DNA of 64,000 nucleotides from Heracleum sosnowskyi (GCA_030848705.1 CM061243.1:100438436-100502435); one strand, 5' to 3'; positions 23,359-35,692 are shown, numbered from the stretch's first letter. Made by a program: numbers and translations. Notes: generated from the sequence alone by a model not told the origin.

Positions 23359-24057
23359 GCCCCTCTGTTCACATTAAATTTGATTTTTTGGGAGTTTGGT
23401 AACTCCGTTTTGGGCGTGCAATATACCGTTGGATTCGTTTTTCCGAGACGGATCTAATGGAGTGGTCAAATATTTTTTATATAAAAGTTTGGAACTGTTT
23501 ATATTCCCGGATGTGTTTTAAAGCATGTATTAATTGTTTTAATTGCTTTTAAATACTATAATAAATCCATACATCATTATATCATTGTATGACATGATAT
23601 TACTTGCATGCTTACTTGTTTATTTATTTTTATATATGAGATATATGCCTATATTTACCATGCGATGATAGATTTAGGTGAACTTAAATCAATATAAGGC
23701 GTGCTCTAGAAAATCTAGAATAGGAATCGTTTCTTGCCTTAACAATAATATTATGAGTACAACCATGAGATTCTTATGTTTATGAAACATAGAGTTAAAT
23801 ACTCTTTTGATGTTGAAAATGAAAATTTCTGTCTAGGCCGTTGGGTTTTAAGCGGGACCGATGTGACCCCTCCAACACACTGGGAATTTTTCATTTAAAT
23901 ATCATAATTGTATTTTGTTCAAGAAAAAGAGAATCTCCTAGTAATATGATTATGGTTGTAACATAATATAATCCCTCTAAAATTAAATAATATCAAGTAG
24001 TAATTGGCCAATGACACAACGGGCTTGTGTCGGTCATAGCCTTCCAACATGGTAGAA

Positions 24058-24404
24058 AGTAGTTCTTATTTTTGAATCATTGTCGTTTCGTGCTACAGCC
24101 GAGGGCTTTGATTTCGAAATAAGAAATACTTGTCTATTACATAGAGATGTGTACAATGAATTAGAATCTAATGGTCGTTACGTGCTACAGCCGTGGGCTG
24201 TTGGAGACTGATTCAATTGTATGAAATGTTGGGTTAGACTTGACTTAGAATATTGAGTTTGTCGTGCTACAGCCGTGACTCAATTATTCAAGAGGCTAAA
24301 GTTTTATTAGGGAATAACATGAGATGTAATTGACAAGAGTTGTCTGCCTACTGAACATCACATGGCGTTTCGTGCCACAGCCGAGGTTGTGTGATGGAAT
24401 GTAG
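24058..24404 (+). ncRNA. Array of four hairpins with a shared loop motif, copia leader unit 1
   Basis: Four stem-loops share a loop core CGTGCYACAGCCGWG but have different stems. HP1: 24058-24071 pairs with 24117-24130 (14 bp, one mismatch). HP2: 24152-24169 with 24205-24221 (U-G pair and a bulge). HP3: 24248-24258 with 24278-24289. HP4: CATCACA (24356-24362) with TGTGATG (24390-24396), plus CTAC with GTAG outside. Conserved loops with unrelated but complementary stems indicate a selected RNA fold in the genomic RNA. I know of no named family. Packaging, dimerisation or translation control are possibilities, not shown. Confidence 0.6.
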
Positions 24405-24587
24405 GATCCCTATTCCCACTAGCATTATGAATGCTTAATTTTTCCACTTAGGGGGTTGTATAAATTAGATAAACTAGTGGGAGCCACTTATGAATAAAGA
24501 CCCGATTCATATAGTGTTTTAAAATGAAATTGAATATTTGCTAAGTGTTGTTATGTGTTTATCATTTACAGATTTACTATATACATT

Positions 24588-25649
24588 ATGTCTTCTGCAC
24601 TATCACTCCGGAGCATAATAGATGCTCACAAATTGACTGGTCCTAATTTTGCTGACTGGCTTCGAAACTTGAGAATTGTTCTCAGGGTTGAGAAGCTGGA
24701 ATATGTGCTTGACTCACCTAAGCCTGCTGAACCTGCTGACGATGCACATAATGATGAACATGTTGTGTATCGTAAGTGGATAGATGATGCTAATGTTGCT
24801 CAATGTATCATGCTAGCTTCCATGAACGTTGAGCTACAGAAGCAGCATGAGCTTATGGATGCTCACACTATCCTAACGCATCTACAAGAGTTGTATGATG
24901 TGGCAGGGAGGACAGCTCGATATGAGATATCGAAGGAGCTGTTCCGCTGTAGGATGTCTGAGGGAACATCTGTGAATGACCATGTACTTAAGATGATCAA
25001 TTTGATTGAACGTCTTGGACAACTTGGTTTTGTCATGGATGGGCAGCTAAACCAAGACTTGGTCTTGCAATCGCTCCCAGATTCGTTTTCGCAGTTTGTT
25101 GTGAACTTTCACATGAATAAGCTGGACGTCAGCCTAGCTGAACTCCACAACATGTTGAAGACTGCGGAATCGAATTTTCCCTCTAAGAAGAGTTCTGTTC
25201 TTCTAATTGGTGAAGGTTCCAATCCTAAGAAAAGGAAGAAGAACCCTCCTAAGAAGAAGAAAGTGGGTGAGAAAAAGCCGGTTCCACCAAAAGCTGAAGA
25301 CCCCAAGAGCAAAGCTCTTTGCTTCCACTGTAACGAGGTGGGGCACTGGAAGAGGAATTGCAAGGTTTACCTTGCAGAATTGAAGAAGAAGGGTAGTGAG
25401 ACTGCCGCTTCTGGTTCAGGTATGTTCATGATTGAAGTGAATATGTCATTAAATCAAATTTCTACTTGGGTATTAGATACCGCCTGTGGTTCTCATATTT
25501 GCAATTCGTTGCAGGAACTAAGGGGGAGTAGGACTCTTGAGGAAGAGAAGGTGATTCTACGGATGGGAAATCGAGCAAGAGTTGCTGCTGAAGCTGTAGG
25601 ATCATTTGATTTACATATGCCTACGGGCAAGACTATTGTTTTTAAATAA
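24588..25649 (+). CDS. Copia gag with start of protease, unit 1
   Basis: 353 residues from ATG 24588. Order: UBN2-type gag (MSSALSLRSIIDAHKLTGPN at the N-terminus), a basic Lys-rich patch (KKRKKNPPKKKK), one CCHC knuckle CFHCNEVGHWKRNC, then the protease entry WVLDTACGSHIC. The protease active site reads DTA where the family has DTG, so it is probably dead. The frame ends at TAA 25647-25649, after a one-base shift relative to the rest of pol. Gag itself is complete, which fits an element that supplies or uses Gag but depends on others for enzymes. Confidence 0.88.
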   Translation: MSSALSLRSIIDAHKLTGPNFADWLRNLRIVLRVEKLEYVLDSPKPAEPADDAHNDEHVVYRKWIDDANVAQCIMLASMNVELQKQHELMDAHTILTHLQELYDVAGRTARYEISKELFRCRMSEGTSVNDHVLKMINLIERLGQLGFVMDGQLNQDLVLQSLPDSFSQFVVNFHMNKLDVSLAELHNMLKTAESNFPSKKSSVLLIGEGSNPKKRKKNPPKKKKVGEKKPVPPKAEDPKSKALCFHCNEVGHWKRNCKVYLAELKKKGSETAASGSGMFMIEVNMSLNQISTWVLDTACGSHICNSLQELRGSRTLEEEKVILRMGNRARVAAEAVGSFDLHMPTGKTIVFK

Positions 25650-27534
25650 TTGTTATTTTGTTCCCTCGATTGTGAGGAATACTATTTCTATTCCCATGTT
25701 AGACTTGGTTGGATTTTCGTTTGTTATTCAGAATAATAAATGTTCAATTCTTAGAGATAATGTTCTTTACGGTAGTGGTATTTTAAATAATGGTCTCTAT
25801 GTATGTGACATAGAGCATAATTTACTACAAATTGAACATACTAATAAAAGGAGAAATCGAACTTTGTTAGACATGGTTCGATCCATGATAAGCTATGCAG
25901 ATCTTCCAGTATCACTTTGGGGTTATGCATTGGAAACCTCGGCATATTTACTGAATAAGGTGCCTTCCAAATCTGTTCCTCAAACTCCATATGAGATATG
26001 GAAAGAAAGGAAACCGAGTCTTAAACACGTTAAGATTTGGGGATGTCCAGCTTATGTCAAGAAAGTTGACCCTGATAAGCTGGAATCTCGATCCGTTAAA
26101 TGTAAGTTTGTGGGATATCCTAAAGAGACTTTAGGGTATTACTTTTACACCGATCATAGGGTATTTGTCTCCAGACATGCTACCTTCTTGGAAAAATAGT
26201 TTATCCTTGAAGGGAACAGTGGGAGCAACATTGAACTTAAAGAAGTTCATGAAACACAAACTACTACGGTTCAAGAGGAAACACCTGTTCAAACTGAACA
26301 ACCTTATTTGGCATAGTGTTGACTCAGAGAAATGGCAGAGTGCCATGAAATCCGAAATGGATTCTATGTATGCCAACCAAGTATGGACTTGATTGAAGCA
26401 CCTGAGGATGTTAGACTTATTGGGTGCTAAAAGGTATACAAGAGAAAGATTGGAGTAGATGGCCAGGTGGAGACCTATAAGGCCTGGCTCGTGGCAAAAG
26501 GATTCAAACAAAGGCAAGGGATTGACTTTGATGAAACTTTTTACCTGTAGCCCTACTCAAATCAATTCGGATTTTGCTTGCGATCCATATATGGATTGAA
26601 GCGAGCTTCTCGTAGATGGAACATCCGTTTTGATGAGACAATCAAAGAGTTTGGTTTTATCAAAAACATAGATGAACCATGTGTCTACAAGAAGGTTAGT
26701 GGGAGCGCGGTAACATTTCTTGTGTTGTATGTGGATGACATACTTCTTATAGGAAATGACATACCGATGCTGCAATCAGTCAAAGTGTGGCTATCAAAGA
26801 ACTTCACTATGAAGGACTTGGGAGAGATATCCTAGATTCTCGGTATGAAGATCTATAGATCGAGAAGAATGATAGGTCTTAACCCAAGGTACATACATCG
26901 AGAAAGTGCTTAAAAGGTTTAGCATGGAAAACTCCAAGAGAGGTCTCATACTGATGAGCCATGGAGTATCTCTTTCCGAGAAGATGTCTCCTAAGACACC
27001 TGAGGAAAGAGAGCGTATAAGTAAGATTCCTTATGCTTCAGCAATAGGATCTATCAAGTACGCGATGTTATGTACTAGGCATGATATTGCTCATTCAATT
27101 AGTTTGACGAGCAGATATCAGTCGGATCCAGGTGAAGACCACTGGAAAGAAGTGAAGAACATCCTTAAGTACTTGCGAAGGACTAAGGATATTTTTCTTG
27201 TTTTGGTGGATCTGAGTTGAAAATAGAGGGTTATACTAACTCTAGTCTTCAATCAGAAAGTATTGATAGCAAATCCATGTCAGGGTACGTGTTTACTCTG
27301 AAGGATGGAGCGATTAGTTGGAAGAGTTCCAAACAGCCTACAACGGCTGACTCAACAGCGGAAGCAGAATTTATAGATGCAAGTGACACTGCAAAACTGT
27401 TTTGTGGCGCTTTCTTTTGATTAGGGAGATCATTGAAAGTAGAGATGTCAACAATGAGAGAGTTGACACACATAACAACATAGTAGACCCACTCACTAAG
27501 TCGCTATCTCAGATTCACTTCGATCGTCATAATG
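25650..27534 (+). pseudogene. Degenerate copia pol, unit 1
   Basis: Pieces in several frames. There is a protease/pre-integrase segment (about 25640-25850), then a jump to the integrase tail (TLLDMVRSM to FLEK, about 25860-26199), so the integrase zinc finger and catalytic core are deleted. RT remnants follow: DETF near 26530, then a deletion up to RSIYGLKRASR (26584), then YVDDILLIGND (about 26730-26760); motif A is missing. RNase H remnants lie at 26906-27420 (ADSTAEAEF). Multiple stops and shifts throughout. No enzyme can be made. Confidence 0.9.
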
Positions 27535-27575
27535 AGTGAATGGGTATTAGATACCAGAGTGATTGGCTTTAGTAC

Positions 27576-27586
27576 AAGTGGGAGAT
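27576..27586 (+). other. Polypurine tract, copia unit 1
   Basis: AAGTGGGAGAT directly before LTR B; the same is found at 34110-34120 before LTR C. Confidence 0.85.
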
Positions 27587-29156
27587 TGAAAGAGTTTGTC
27601 CTAAAATCCAATCATGTATGATGGTTTAGGAAGAGCTTTCTTGTACTCTTATTTGATTTCATTAATATAAATAAAAGACTTGTTTTGTTTTTATTACGGG
27701 CTTTATCTATTTAAAGTGTTTTTAAATAAGATGTTCCATAGTTTAGAGTAAAGCTTCTAGAATTATAATGAGATTGTAATAGTGAGATCTAGAAGATGAT
27801 AACTCTAGACTTAAACAGTTCCTGATCATAGGATAACTAATCGGAAGTTAGTGAATCCGCAAAGATTGGTACATATTATGCTTGCTCCCTTCAGGAGGAT
27901 GTCTGTTCTCATAGGCATTTGTGTGGTGACACTATAGCTAGTATGTAGGTGCTTGTTAGGGAATAAGTTCACTGAACATGACTCGATAAGTTGAATAGCT
28001 AATGGAGTTTACTCACGTGTCAATAGTTATTCACTGAGTGATAGTTGTACAAGTGTCCTTAGACTTGAGATCGTTAGAGTTATCTTGTATATAATGAACT
28101 ATGCTTTGGATTAGTCCTTAGTCTCAAGGACATCCATTAGGTCTATTCTGGGCATAGGGATTTGTGTATGGAGATAGTTAACGTCAATAGAGGATCTACC
28201 CCTTCCAGTATAGGAAGTGAATATCCTATGTTATTCTTAGTATGCGAGTTCTGGAATCTCTGGCCAGAGTGAATGAAATTAGAAAGGAGTTTCTAATTTG
28301 CATTAATATGAACTTTGCATTATGAATAAGAAATCATGTGATTAAATCTGATAGGCTTGACACGAGTTCCGTGCCTTGTATTTAATCGGGATATTGTAGG
28401 GTAGAAGGAATTGATTGTACTATAACTAGTCACTGACAGGTTCTTGGTATTCTAAGCAGTGAATTCATATTATCCGGATAGTCGCGATATGTTGAGAAGC
28501 ATCACTCACGATGTAGAATAAATATAATTAATCAGTTAATTATATTTAATGAATTTTAGAATTCATATAAATAATAAATAAAAAGTTTATTATTATTTAT
28601 TTCTACTACCGGCTTAATATTGAACCTACAGGGTCACACCATAAAAAGATTAATTTATTGATGAAGGTATTTTGAGAGAGAATAATAATAATGATTAAAA
28701 TAGTTTTAATTATTATTTAAACATTTTATAAGAGAAAGTGAGGGATTTATATATTAATATATATTGATATATTAAATATACTAACCCTACTTGAGCCCTA
28801 TATAAAGGATGAGATGAGATGAGTTAGACACACTTTTGTTTTTGTGAAAAACCTAGTTGCCTCTCCTTCTTCTTCATCTCTCTCTCTCTCAAAAGAAAAA
28901 GGAAAACCTCCATTTTTATAAAGCTTCAAGTTTTATAAAAAGCTTCATCGAAGAATTATTCTTGGTGGATACCGGTAGAGAGCTTCACACTCTGAGAAGC
29001 TACTGCTAACGATCATCTCGATTCAAAACTTCGATTTTCAAGGTATGGTTACGATTCCTCCGCTCTTTCATTTTATATGTTTTTCTATATGTGCGATACA
29101 TGGTTTTTACGGAATAAATGTTATATCACGCTTCCGCTCATCCGTAAATTCCTTCA
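27587..29156 (+). repeat. Copia LTR B, shared middle LTR (1570 bp)
   Basis: Same length as LTR A, and it carries LTR A's version of the CT microsatellite and of the base near its 3' end. It serves as 3' LTR of unit 1 and 5' LTR of unit 2. Confidence 0.95.
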
Positions 29157-29157
29157 A

Positions 29158-31121
29158 TGGTATCAGAGCCAGGTTATGCATATAGAGATTCATATAAAAA
29201 ATTTCAGATTTTTTTATGCATGTATGGATTTATTATGATTTTTGCAAGTATATTTAGATTTAATTATGAATTAATTCGAAATATTATTTGCATGAGATTT
29301 TGACCATTGATCTGGGTTCTACAAGTGTTGTGGATCATCTAGGTATTTTTTTCATAATTTTGTGATGTGTAGATTATTTGTTATGAATTTTTTTAAAATT
29401 GTTTTAATTAAAATTCATAAAATAATTATGCATGTTGAAATATATGAATTAAAATTTGCACAAGGACCCCATAGATACTTGCTTATTTTTGCTTTTGTTT
29501 GATTTCAGAAATCATATTATTTTGATTTTTTATTAATTTATTAATTAATTGTTAATTAATTTATTAATATTAAAATGAAATAATAATAACAATAAATGCA
29601 TTAATGGCTAGGCAGTTTTTTTTTTGTGTTTTAAATGCTTTATAGCATAGAATTGTTGTAACTTACTTAACATTAAATAAAAAATGTTTTTTTTTATTAA
29701 TTGTGTTTTTTAGTGTAATAAAAGCTAGAGGAGTCACAAAAATATAAATTAAAAAAAAAAACACTGCTGCGCACTCGCTGGGAAGGGTGTAACGCATTCC
29801 CGATGCGTTACAGACCTTGTAACGCATGAGCGTCATGCGTTACACAATTAATAGCTTTTAATTGTTGTAACGCATGAGCGTCATGCGTTACAGCCCCTCT
29901 GTTCACATTAAATTTGATTTTTTGGGAGTTTGGTAACTCCGTTTTGGGCGTGCAATATACCGTTGGATTCGTTTTTCCGAGACGGATCTAATGGAGTGGT
30001 CAAATATTTTTTATATAAAAGTTTGGAACTGTTTATATTCCCGGATGTGTTTTAAAGCATGTATTAATTGTTTTAATTGCTTTTAAATACTATAATAAAT
30101 CCATACATCATTATATCATTGTATGACATGATATTACTTGCATGCTTACTTGTTTATTTATTTTTATATATGAGATATATGCCTATATTTACCATGCGAT
30201 GATAGATTTAGGTGAACTTAAATCAATATAAGGCGTGCTCTAGAAAATCTAGAATAGGAATCGTTTCTTGCCTTAACAATAATATTATGAGTACAACCAT
30301 GAGATTCTTATGTTTATGAAACATAGAGTTAAATACTCTTTTGATGTTGAAAATGAAAATTTCTGTCTAGGCCGTTGGGTTTTAAGCGGGACCGATGTGA
30401 CCCCTCCAACACACTGGGAATTTTTCATTTAAATATCATAATTGTATTTTGTTCAAGAAAAAGAGAATCTCCTAGTAATATGATTATGGTTGTAACATAA
30501 TATAATCCCTCTAAAATTAAATAATATCAAGTAGTAATTGGCCAATGACACAACGGGCTTGTGTCGGTCATAGCCTTCCAACATGGTAGAAAGTAGTTCT
30601 TATTTTTGAATCATTGTCGTTTCGTGCTACAGCCGAGGGCTTTGATTTCGAAATAAGAAATACTTGTCTATTACATAGAGATGTGTACAATGAATTAGAA
30701 TCTAATGGTCGTTACGTGCTACAGCCGTGGGCTGTTGGAGACTGATTCAATTGTATGAAATGTTGGGTTAGACTTGACTTAGAATATTGAGTTTGTCGTG
30801 CTACAGCCGTGACTCAATTATTCAAGAGGCTAAAGTTTTATTAGGGAATAACATGAGATGTAATTGACAAGAGTTGTCTGCCTACTGAACATCACATGGC
30901 GTTTCGTGCCACAGCCGAGGTTGTGTGATGGAATGTAGGATCCCTATTCCCACTAGCATTATGAATGCTTAATTTTTCCACTTAGGGGGTTGTATAAATT
31001 AGATAAACTAGTGGGAGCCACTTATGAATAAAGACCCGATTCATATAGTGTTTTAAAATGAAATTGAATATTTGCTAAGTGTTGTTATGTGTTTATCATT
31101 TACAGATTTACTATATACATT
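29158..31121 (+). other. PBS and long leader of copia unit 2
   Basis: Copy of 22624-24587 at +6534. The palindrome cluster is at 29788-29892 and the hairpin array at 30592-30938. Confidence 0.9.
30592..30938 (+). ncRNA. Array of four hairpins, copia leader unit 2
   Basis: Second copy of the array described at 24058-24404, with the same stems and the same CGTGCYACAGCCGWG loops. As a recent duplicate it adds no independent evidence of conservation. Confidence 0.6.
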
Positions 31122-32183
31122 ATGTCTTCTGCACTATCACTCCGGAGCATAATAGATGCTCACAAATTGACTGGTCCTAATTTTGCTGACTGGCTTCGAA
31201 ACTTGAGAATTGTTCTCAGGGTTGAGAAGCTGGAATATGTGCTTGACTCACCTAAGCCTGCTGAACCTGCTGACGATGCACATAATGATGAACATGTTGT
31301 GTATCGTAAGTGGATAGATGATGCTAATGTTGCTCAATGTATCATGCTAGCTTCCATGAACGTTGAGCTACAGAAGCAGCATGAGCTTATGGATGCTCAC
31401 ACTATCCTAACGCATCTACAAGAGTTGTATGATGTGGCAGGGAGGACAGCTCGATATGAGATATCGAAGGAGCTGTTCCGCTGTAGGATGTCTGAGGGAA
31501 CATCTGTGAATGACCATGTACTTAAGATGATCAATTTGATTGAACGTCTTGGACAACTTGGTTTTGTCATGGATGGGCAGCTAAACCAAGACTTGGTCTT
31601 GCAATCGCTCCCAGATTCGTTTTCGCAGTTTGTTGTGAACTTTCACATGAATAAGCTGGACGTCAGCCTAGCTGAACTCCACAACATGTTGAAGACTGCG
31701 GAATCGAATTTTCCCTCTAAGAAGAGTTCTGTTCTTCTAATTGGTGAAGGTTCCAATCCTAAGAAAAGGAAGAAGAACCCTCCTAAGAAGAAGAAAGTGG
31801 GTGAGAAAAAGCCGGTTCCACCAAAAGCTGAAGACCCCAAGAGCAAAGCTCTTTGCTTCCACTGTAACGAGGTGGGGCACTGGAAGAGGAATTGCAAGGT
31901 TTACCTTGCAGAATTGAAGAAGAAGGGTAGTGAGACTGCCGCTTCTGGTTCAGGTATGTTCATGATTGAAGTGAATATGTCATTAAATCAAATTTCTACT
32001 TGGGTATTAGATACCGCCTGTGGTTCTCATATTTGCAATTCGTTGCAGGAACTAAGGGGGAGTAGGACTCTTGAGGAAGAGAAGGTGATTCTACGGATGG
32101 GAAATCGAGCAAGAGTTGCTGCTGAAGCTGTAGGATCATTTGATTTACATATGCCTACGGGCAAGACTATTGTTTTTAAATAA
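31122..32183 (+). CDS. Copia gag with start of protease, unit 2
   Basis: Encodes the same 353 residues as unit 1, including the DTA protease site and the same terminal frameshift. Shared lesions show that the damage predates the tandem duplication. Confidence 0.88.
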   Translation: MSSALSLRSIIDAHKLTGPNFADWLRNLRIVLRVEKLEYVLDSPKPAEPADDAHNDEHVVYRKWIDDANVAQCIMLASMNVELQKQHELMDAHTILTHLQELYDVAGRTARYEISKELFRCRMSEGTSVNDHVLKMINLIERLGQLGFVMDGQLNQDLVLQSLPDSFSQFVVNFHMNKLDVSLAELHNMLKTAESNFPSKKSSVLLIGEGSNPKKRKKNPPKKKKVGEKKPVPPKAEDPKSKALCFHCNEVGHWKRNCKVYLAELKKKGSETAASGSGMFMIEVNMSLNQISTWVLDTACGSHICNSLQELRGSRTLEEEKVILRMGNRARVAAEAVGSFDLHMPTGKTIVFK

Positions 32184-34068
32184 TTGTTATTTTGTTCCCT
32201 CGATTGTGAGGAATACTATTTCTATTCCCATGTTAGACTTGGTTGGATTTTCGTTTGTTATTCAGAATAATAAATGTTCAATTCTTAGAGATAATGTTCT
32301 TTACGGTAGTGGTATTTTAAATAATGGTCTCTATGTATGTGACATAGAGCATAATTTACTACAAATTGAACATACTAATAAAAGGAGAAATCGAACTTTG
32401 TTAGACATGGTTCGATCCATGATAAGCTATGCAGATCTTCCAGTATCACTTTGGGGTTATGCATTGGAAACCTCGGCATATTTACTGAATAAGGTGCCTT
32501 CCAAATCTGTTCCTCAAACTCCATATGAGATATGGAAAGAAAGGAAACCGAGTCTTAAACACGTTAAGATTTGGGGATGTCCAGCTTATGTCAAGAAAGT
32601 TGACCCTGATAAGCTGGAATCTCGATCCGTTAAATGTAAGTTTGTGGGATATCCTAAAGAGACTTTAGGGTATTACTTTTACACCGATCATAGGGTATTT
32701 GTCTCCAGACATGCTACCTTCTTGGAAAAATAGTTTATCCTTGAAGGGAACAGTGGGAGCAACATTGAACTTAAAGAAGTTCATGAAACACAAACTACTA
32801 CGGTTCAAGAGGAAACACCTGTTCAAACTGAACAACCTTATTTGGCATAGTGTTGACTCAGAGAAATGGCAGAGTGCCATGAAATCCGAAATGGATTCTA
32901 TGTATGCCAACCAAGTATGGACTTGATTGAAGCACCTGAGGATGTTAGACTTATTGGGTGCTAAAAGGTATACAAGAGAAAGATTGGAGTAGATGGCCAG
33001 GTGGAGACCTATAAGGCCTGGCTCGTGGCAAAAGGATTCAAACAAAGGCAAGGGATTGACTTTGATGAAACTTTTTACCTGTAGCCCTACTCAAATCAAT
33101 TCGGATTTTGCTTGCGATCCATATATGGATTGAAGCGAGCTTCTCGTAGATGGAACATCCGTTTTGATGAGACAATCAAAGAGTTTGGTTTTATCAAAAA
33201 CATAGATGAACCATGTGTCTACAAGAAGGTTAGTGGGAGCGCGGTAACATTTCTTGTGTTGTATGTGGATGACATACTTCTTATAGGAAATGACATACCG
33301 ATGCTGCAATCAGTCAAAGTGTGGCTATCAAAGAACTTCACTATGAAGGACTTGGGAGAGATATCCTAGATTCTCGGTATGAAGATCTATAGATCGAGAA
33401 GAATGATAGGTCTTAACCCAAGGTACATACATCGAGAAAGTGCTTAAAAGGTTTAGCATGGAAAACTCCAAGAGAGGTCTCATACTGATGAGCCATGGAG
33501 TATCTCTTTCCGAGAAGATGTCTCCTAAGACACCTGAGGAAAGAGAGCGTATAAGTAAGATTCCTTATGCTTCAGCAATAGGATCTATCAAGTACGCGAT
33601 GTTATGTACTAGGCATGATATTGCTCATTCAATTAGTTTGACGAGCAGATATCAGTCGGATCCAGGTGAAGACCACTGGAAAGAAGTGAAGAACATCCTT
33701 AAGTACTTGCGAAGGACTAAGGATATTTTTCTTGTTTTGGTGGATCTGAGTTGAAAATAGAGGGTTATACTAACTCTAGTCTTCAATCAGAAAGTATTGA
33801 TAGCAAATCCATGTCAGGGTACGTGTTTACTCTGAAGGATGGAGCGATTAGTTGGAAGAGTTCCAAACAGCCTACAACGGCTGACTCAACAGCGGAAGCA
33901 GAATTTATAGATGCAAGTGACACTGCAAAACTGTTTTGTGGCGCTTTCTTTTGATTAGGGAGATCATTGAAAGTAGAGATGTCAACAATGAGAGAGTTGA
34001 CACACATAACAACATAGTAGACCCACTCACTAAGTCGCTATCTCAGATTCACTTCGATCGTCATAATG
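32184..34068 (+). pseudogene. Degenerate copia pol, unit 2
   Basis: Same deletions, frameshifts and stops as unit 1 (integrase core and RT motif A missing; YVDD and RNase H fragments left). Confidence 0.9.
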
Positions 34069-34120
34069 AGTGAATGGGTATTAGATACCAGAGTGATTGG
34101 CTTTAGTACAAGTGGGAGAT

Positions 34121-35692
34121 TGAAAGAGTTTGTCCTAAAATCCAATCATGTATGATGGTTTAGGAAGAGCTTTCTTGTACTCTTATTTGATTTCATTAAT
34201 ATAAATAAAAGACTTGTTTTGTTTTTATTACGGGCTTTATCTATTTAAAGTGTTTTTAAATAAGATGTTCCATAGTTTAGAGTAAAGCTTCTAGAATTAT
34301 AATGAGATTGTAATAGTGAGATCTAGAAGATGATAACTCTAGACTTAAACAGTTCCTGATCATAGGATAACTAATCGGAAGTTAGTGAATCCGCAAAGAT
34401 TGGTACATATTATGCTTGCTCCCTTCAGGAGGATGTCTGTTCTCATAGGCATTTGTGTGGTGACACTATAGCTAGTATGTAGGTGCTTGTTAGGGAATAA
34501 GTTCACTGAACATGACTCGATAAGTTGAATAGCTAATGGAGTTTACTCACGTGTCAATAGTTATTCACTGAGTGATAGTTGTACAAGTGTCCTTAGACTT
34601 GAGATCGTTAGAGTTATCTTGTATATAATGAACTATGCTTTGGATTAGTCCTTAGTCTCAAGGACATCCATTAGGTCTATTCTGGGCATAGGGATTTGTG
34701 TATGGAGATAGTTAACGTCAATAGAGGATCTACCCCTTCCAGTATAGGAAGTGAATATCCTATGTTATTCTTAGTATGCGAGTTCTGGAATCTCTGGCCA
34801 GAGTGAATGAAATTAGAAAGGAGTTTCTAATTTGCATTAATATGAACTTTGCATTATGAATAAGAAATCATGTGATTAAATCTGATAGGCTTGACACGAG
34901 TTCCGTGCCTTGTATTTAATCGGGATATTGTAGGGTAGAAGGAATTGATTGTACTATAACTAGTCACTGACAGGTTCTTGGTATTCTAAGCAGTGAATTC
35001 ATATTATCCGGATAGTCGCGATATGTTGAGAAGCATCACTCACGATGTAGAATAAATATAATTAATCAGTTAATTATATTTAATGAATTTTAGAATTCAT
35101 ATAAATAATAAATAAAAAGTTTATTATTATTTATTTCTACTACCGGCTTAATATTGAACCTACAGGGTCACACCATAAAAAGATTAATTTATTGATGAAG
35201 GTATTTTGAGAGAGAATAATAATAATGATTAAAATAGTTTTAATTATTATTTAAACATTTTATAAGAGAAAGTGAGGGATTTATATATTAATATATATTG
35301 ATATATTAAATATACTAACCCTACTTGAGCCCTATATAAAGGATGAGATGAGATGAGTTAGACACACTTTTGTTTTTGTGAAAAACCTAGTTGCCTCTCC
35401 TTCTTCTTCATCTCTCTCTCTCTCTCAAAAGAAAAAGGAAAACCTCCATTTTTATAAAGCTTCAAGTTTTATAAAAAGCTTCATCGAAGAATTATTCTTG
35501 GTGGATACCGGTAGAGAGCTTCACACTCTGAGAAGCTACTGCTAACGATCATCTCGATTCAAAGCTTCGATTTTCAAGGTATGGTTACGATTCCTCCGCT
35601 CTTTCATTTTATATGTTTTTCTATATGTGCGATACATGGTTTTTACGGAATAAATGTTATATCACGCTTCCGCTCATCCGTAAATTCCTTCA
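34121..35692 (+). repeat. Copia LTR C (1572 bp)
   Basis: Differs from LTRs A and B by one extra CT in the microsatellite (about 35411-35425) and one base near the 3' end (AAAGCTTCG versus AAAACTTCG, about 35564). Followed by the right-hand GAATG. Confidence 0.95.

Larger units (their letters stand above)
22637..24587 (+). other. Long leader of copia unit 1
   Basis: Nearly 2 kb between the primer site and the gag ATG with no ORF of note. It carries a palindrome cluster (23254-23358), a 7-bp perfect hairpin (24013-24031) and the four-hairpin array (24058-24404). TTTATCATTTACAG just before gag (about 24557-24571) could act as a 3' splice site. Confidence 0.75.
21053..35692 (+). mobile_element. 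Tandem Ty1/copia retrotransposon, LTR-body-LTR-body-LTR
   Basis: Three LTRs begin at 21053, 27587 and 34121, so both periods are exactly 6534 bp. One TSD pair, GAATG at 21048-21052 and 35693-35697, encloses the whole array. So it entered as one insertion and was duplicated in place, or an assembly copied the unit. Coordinates and encoded ORFs of the two bodies correspond one to one, including every frameshift and stop. Confidence 0.95.

Noticed and set aside
25109..25363. Minus-strand ORF opposite copia gag (also 31643-31897)
   Set aside because: Mirror of the Lys-rich gag segment; composition explains the Phe-rich frame.
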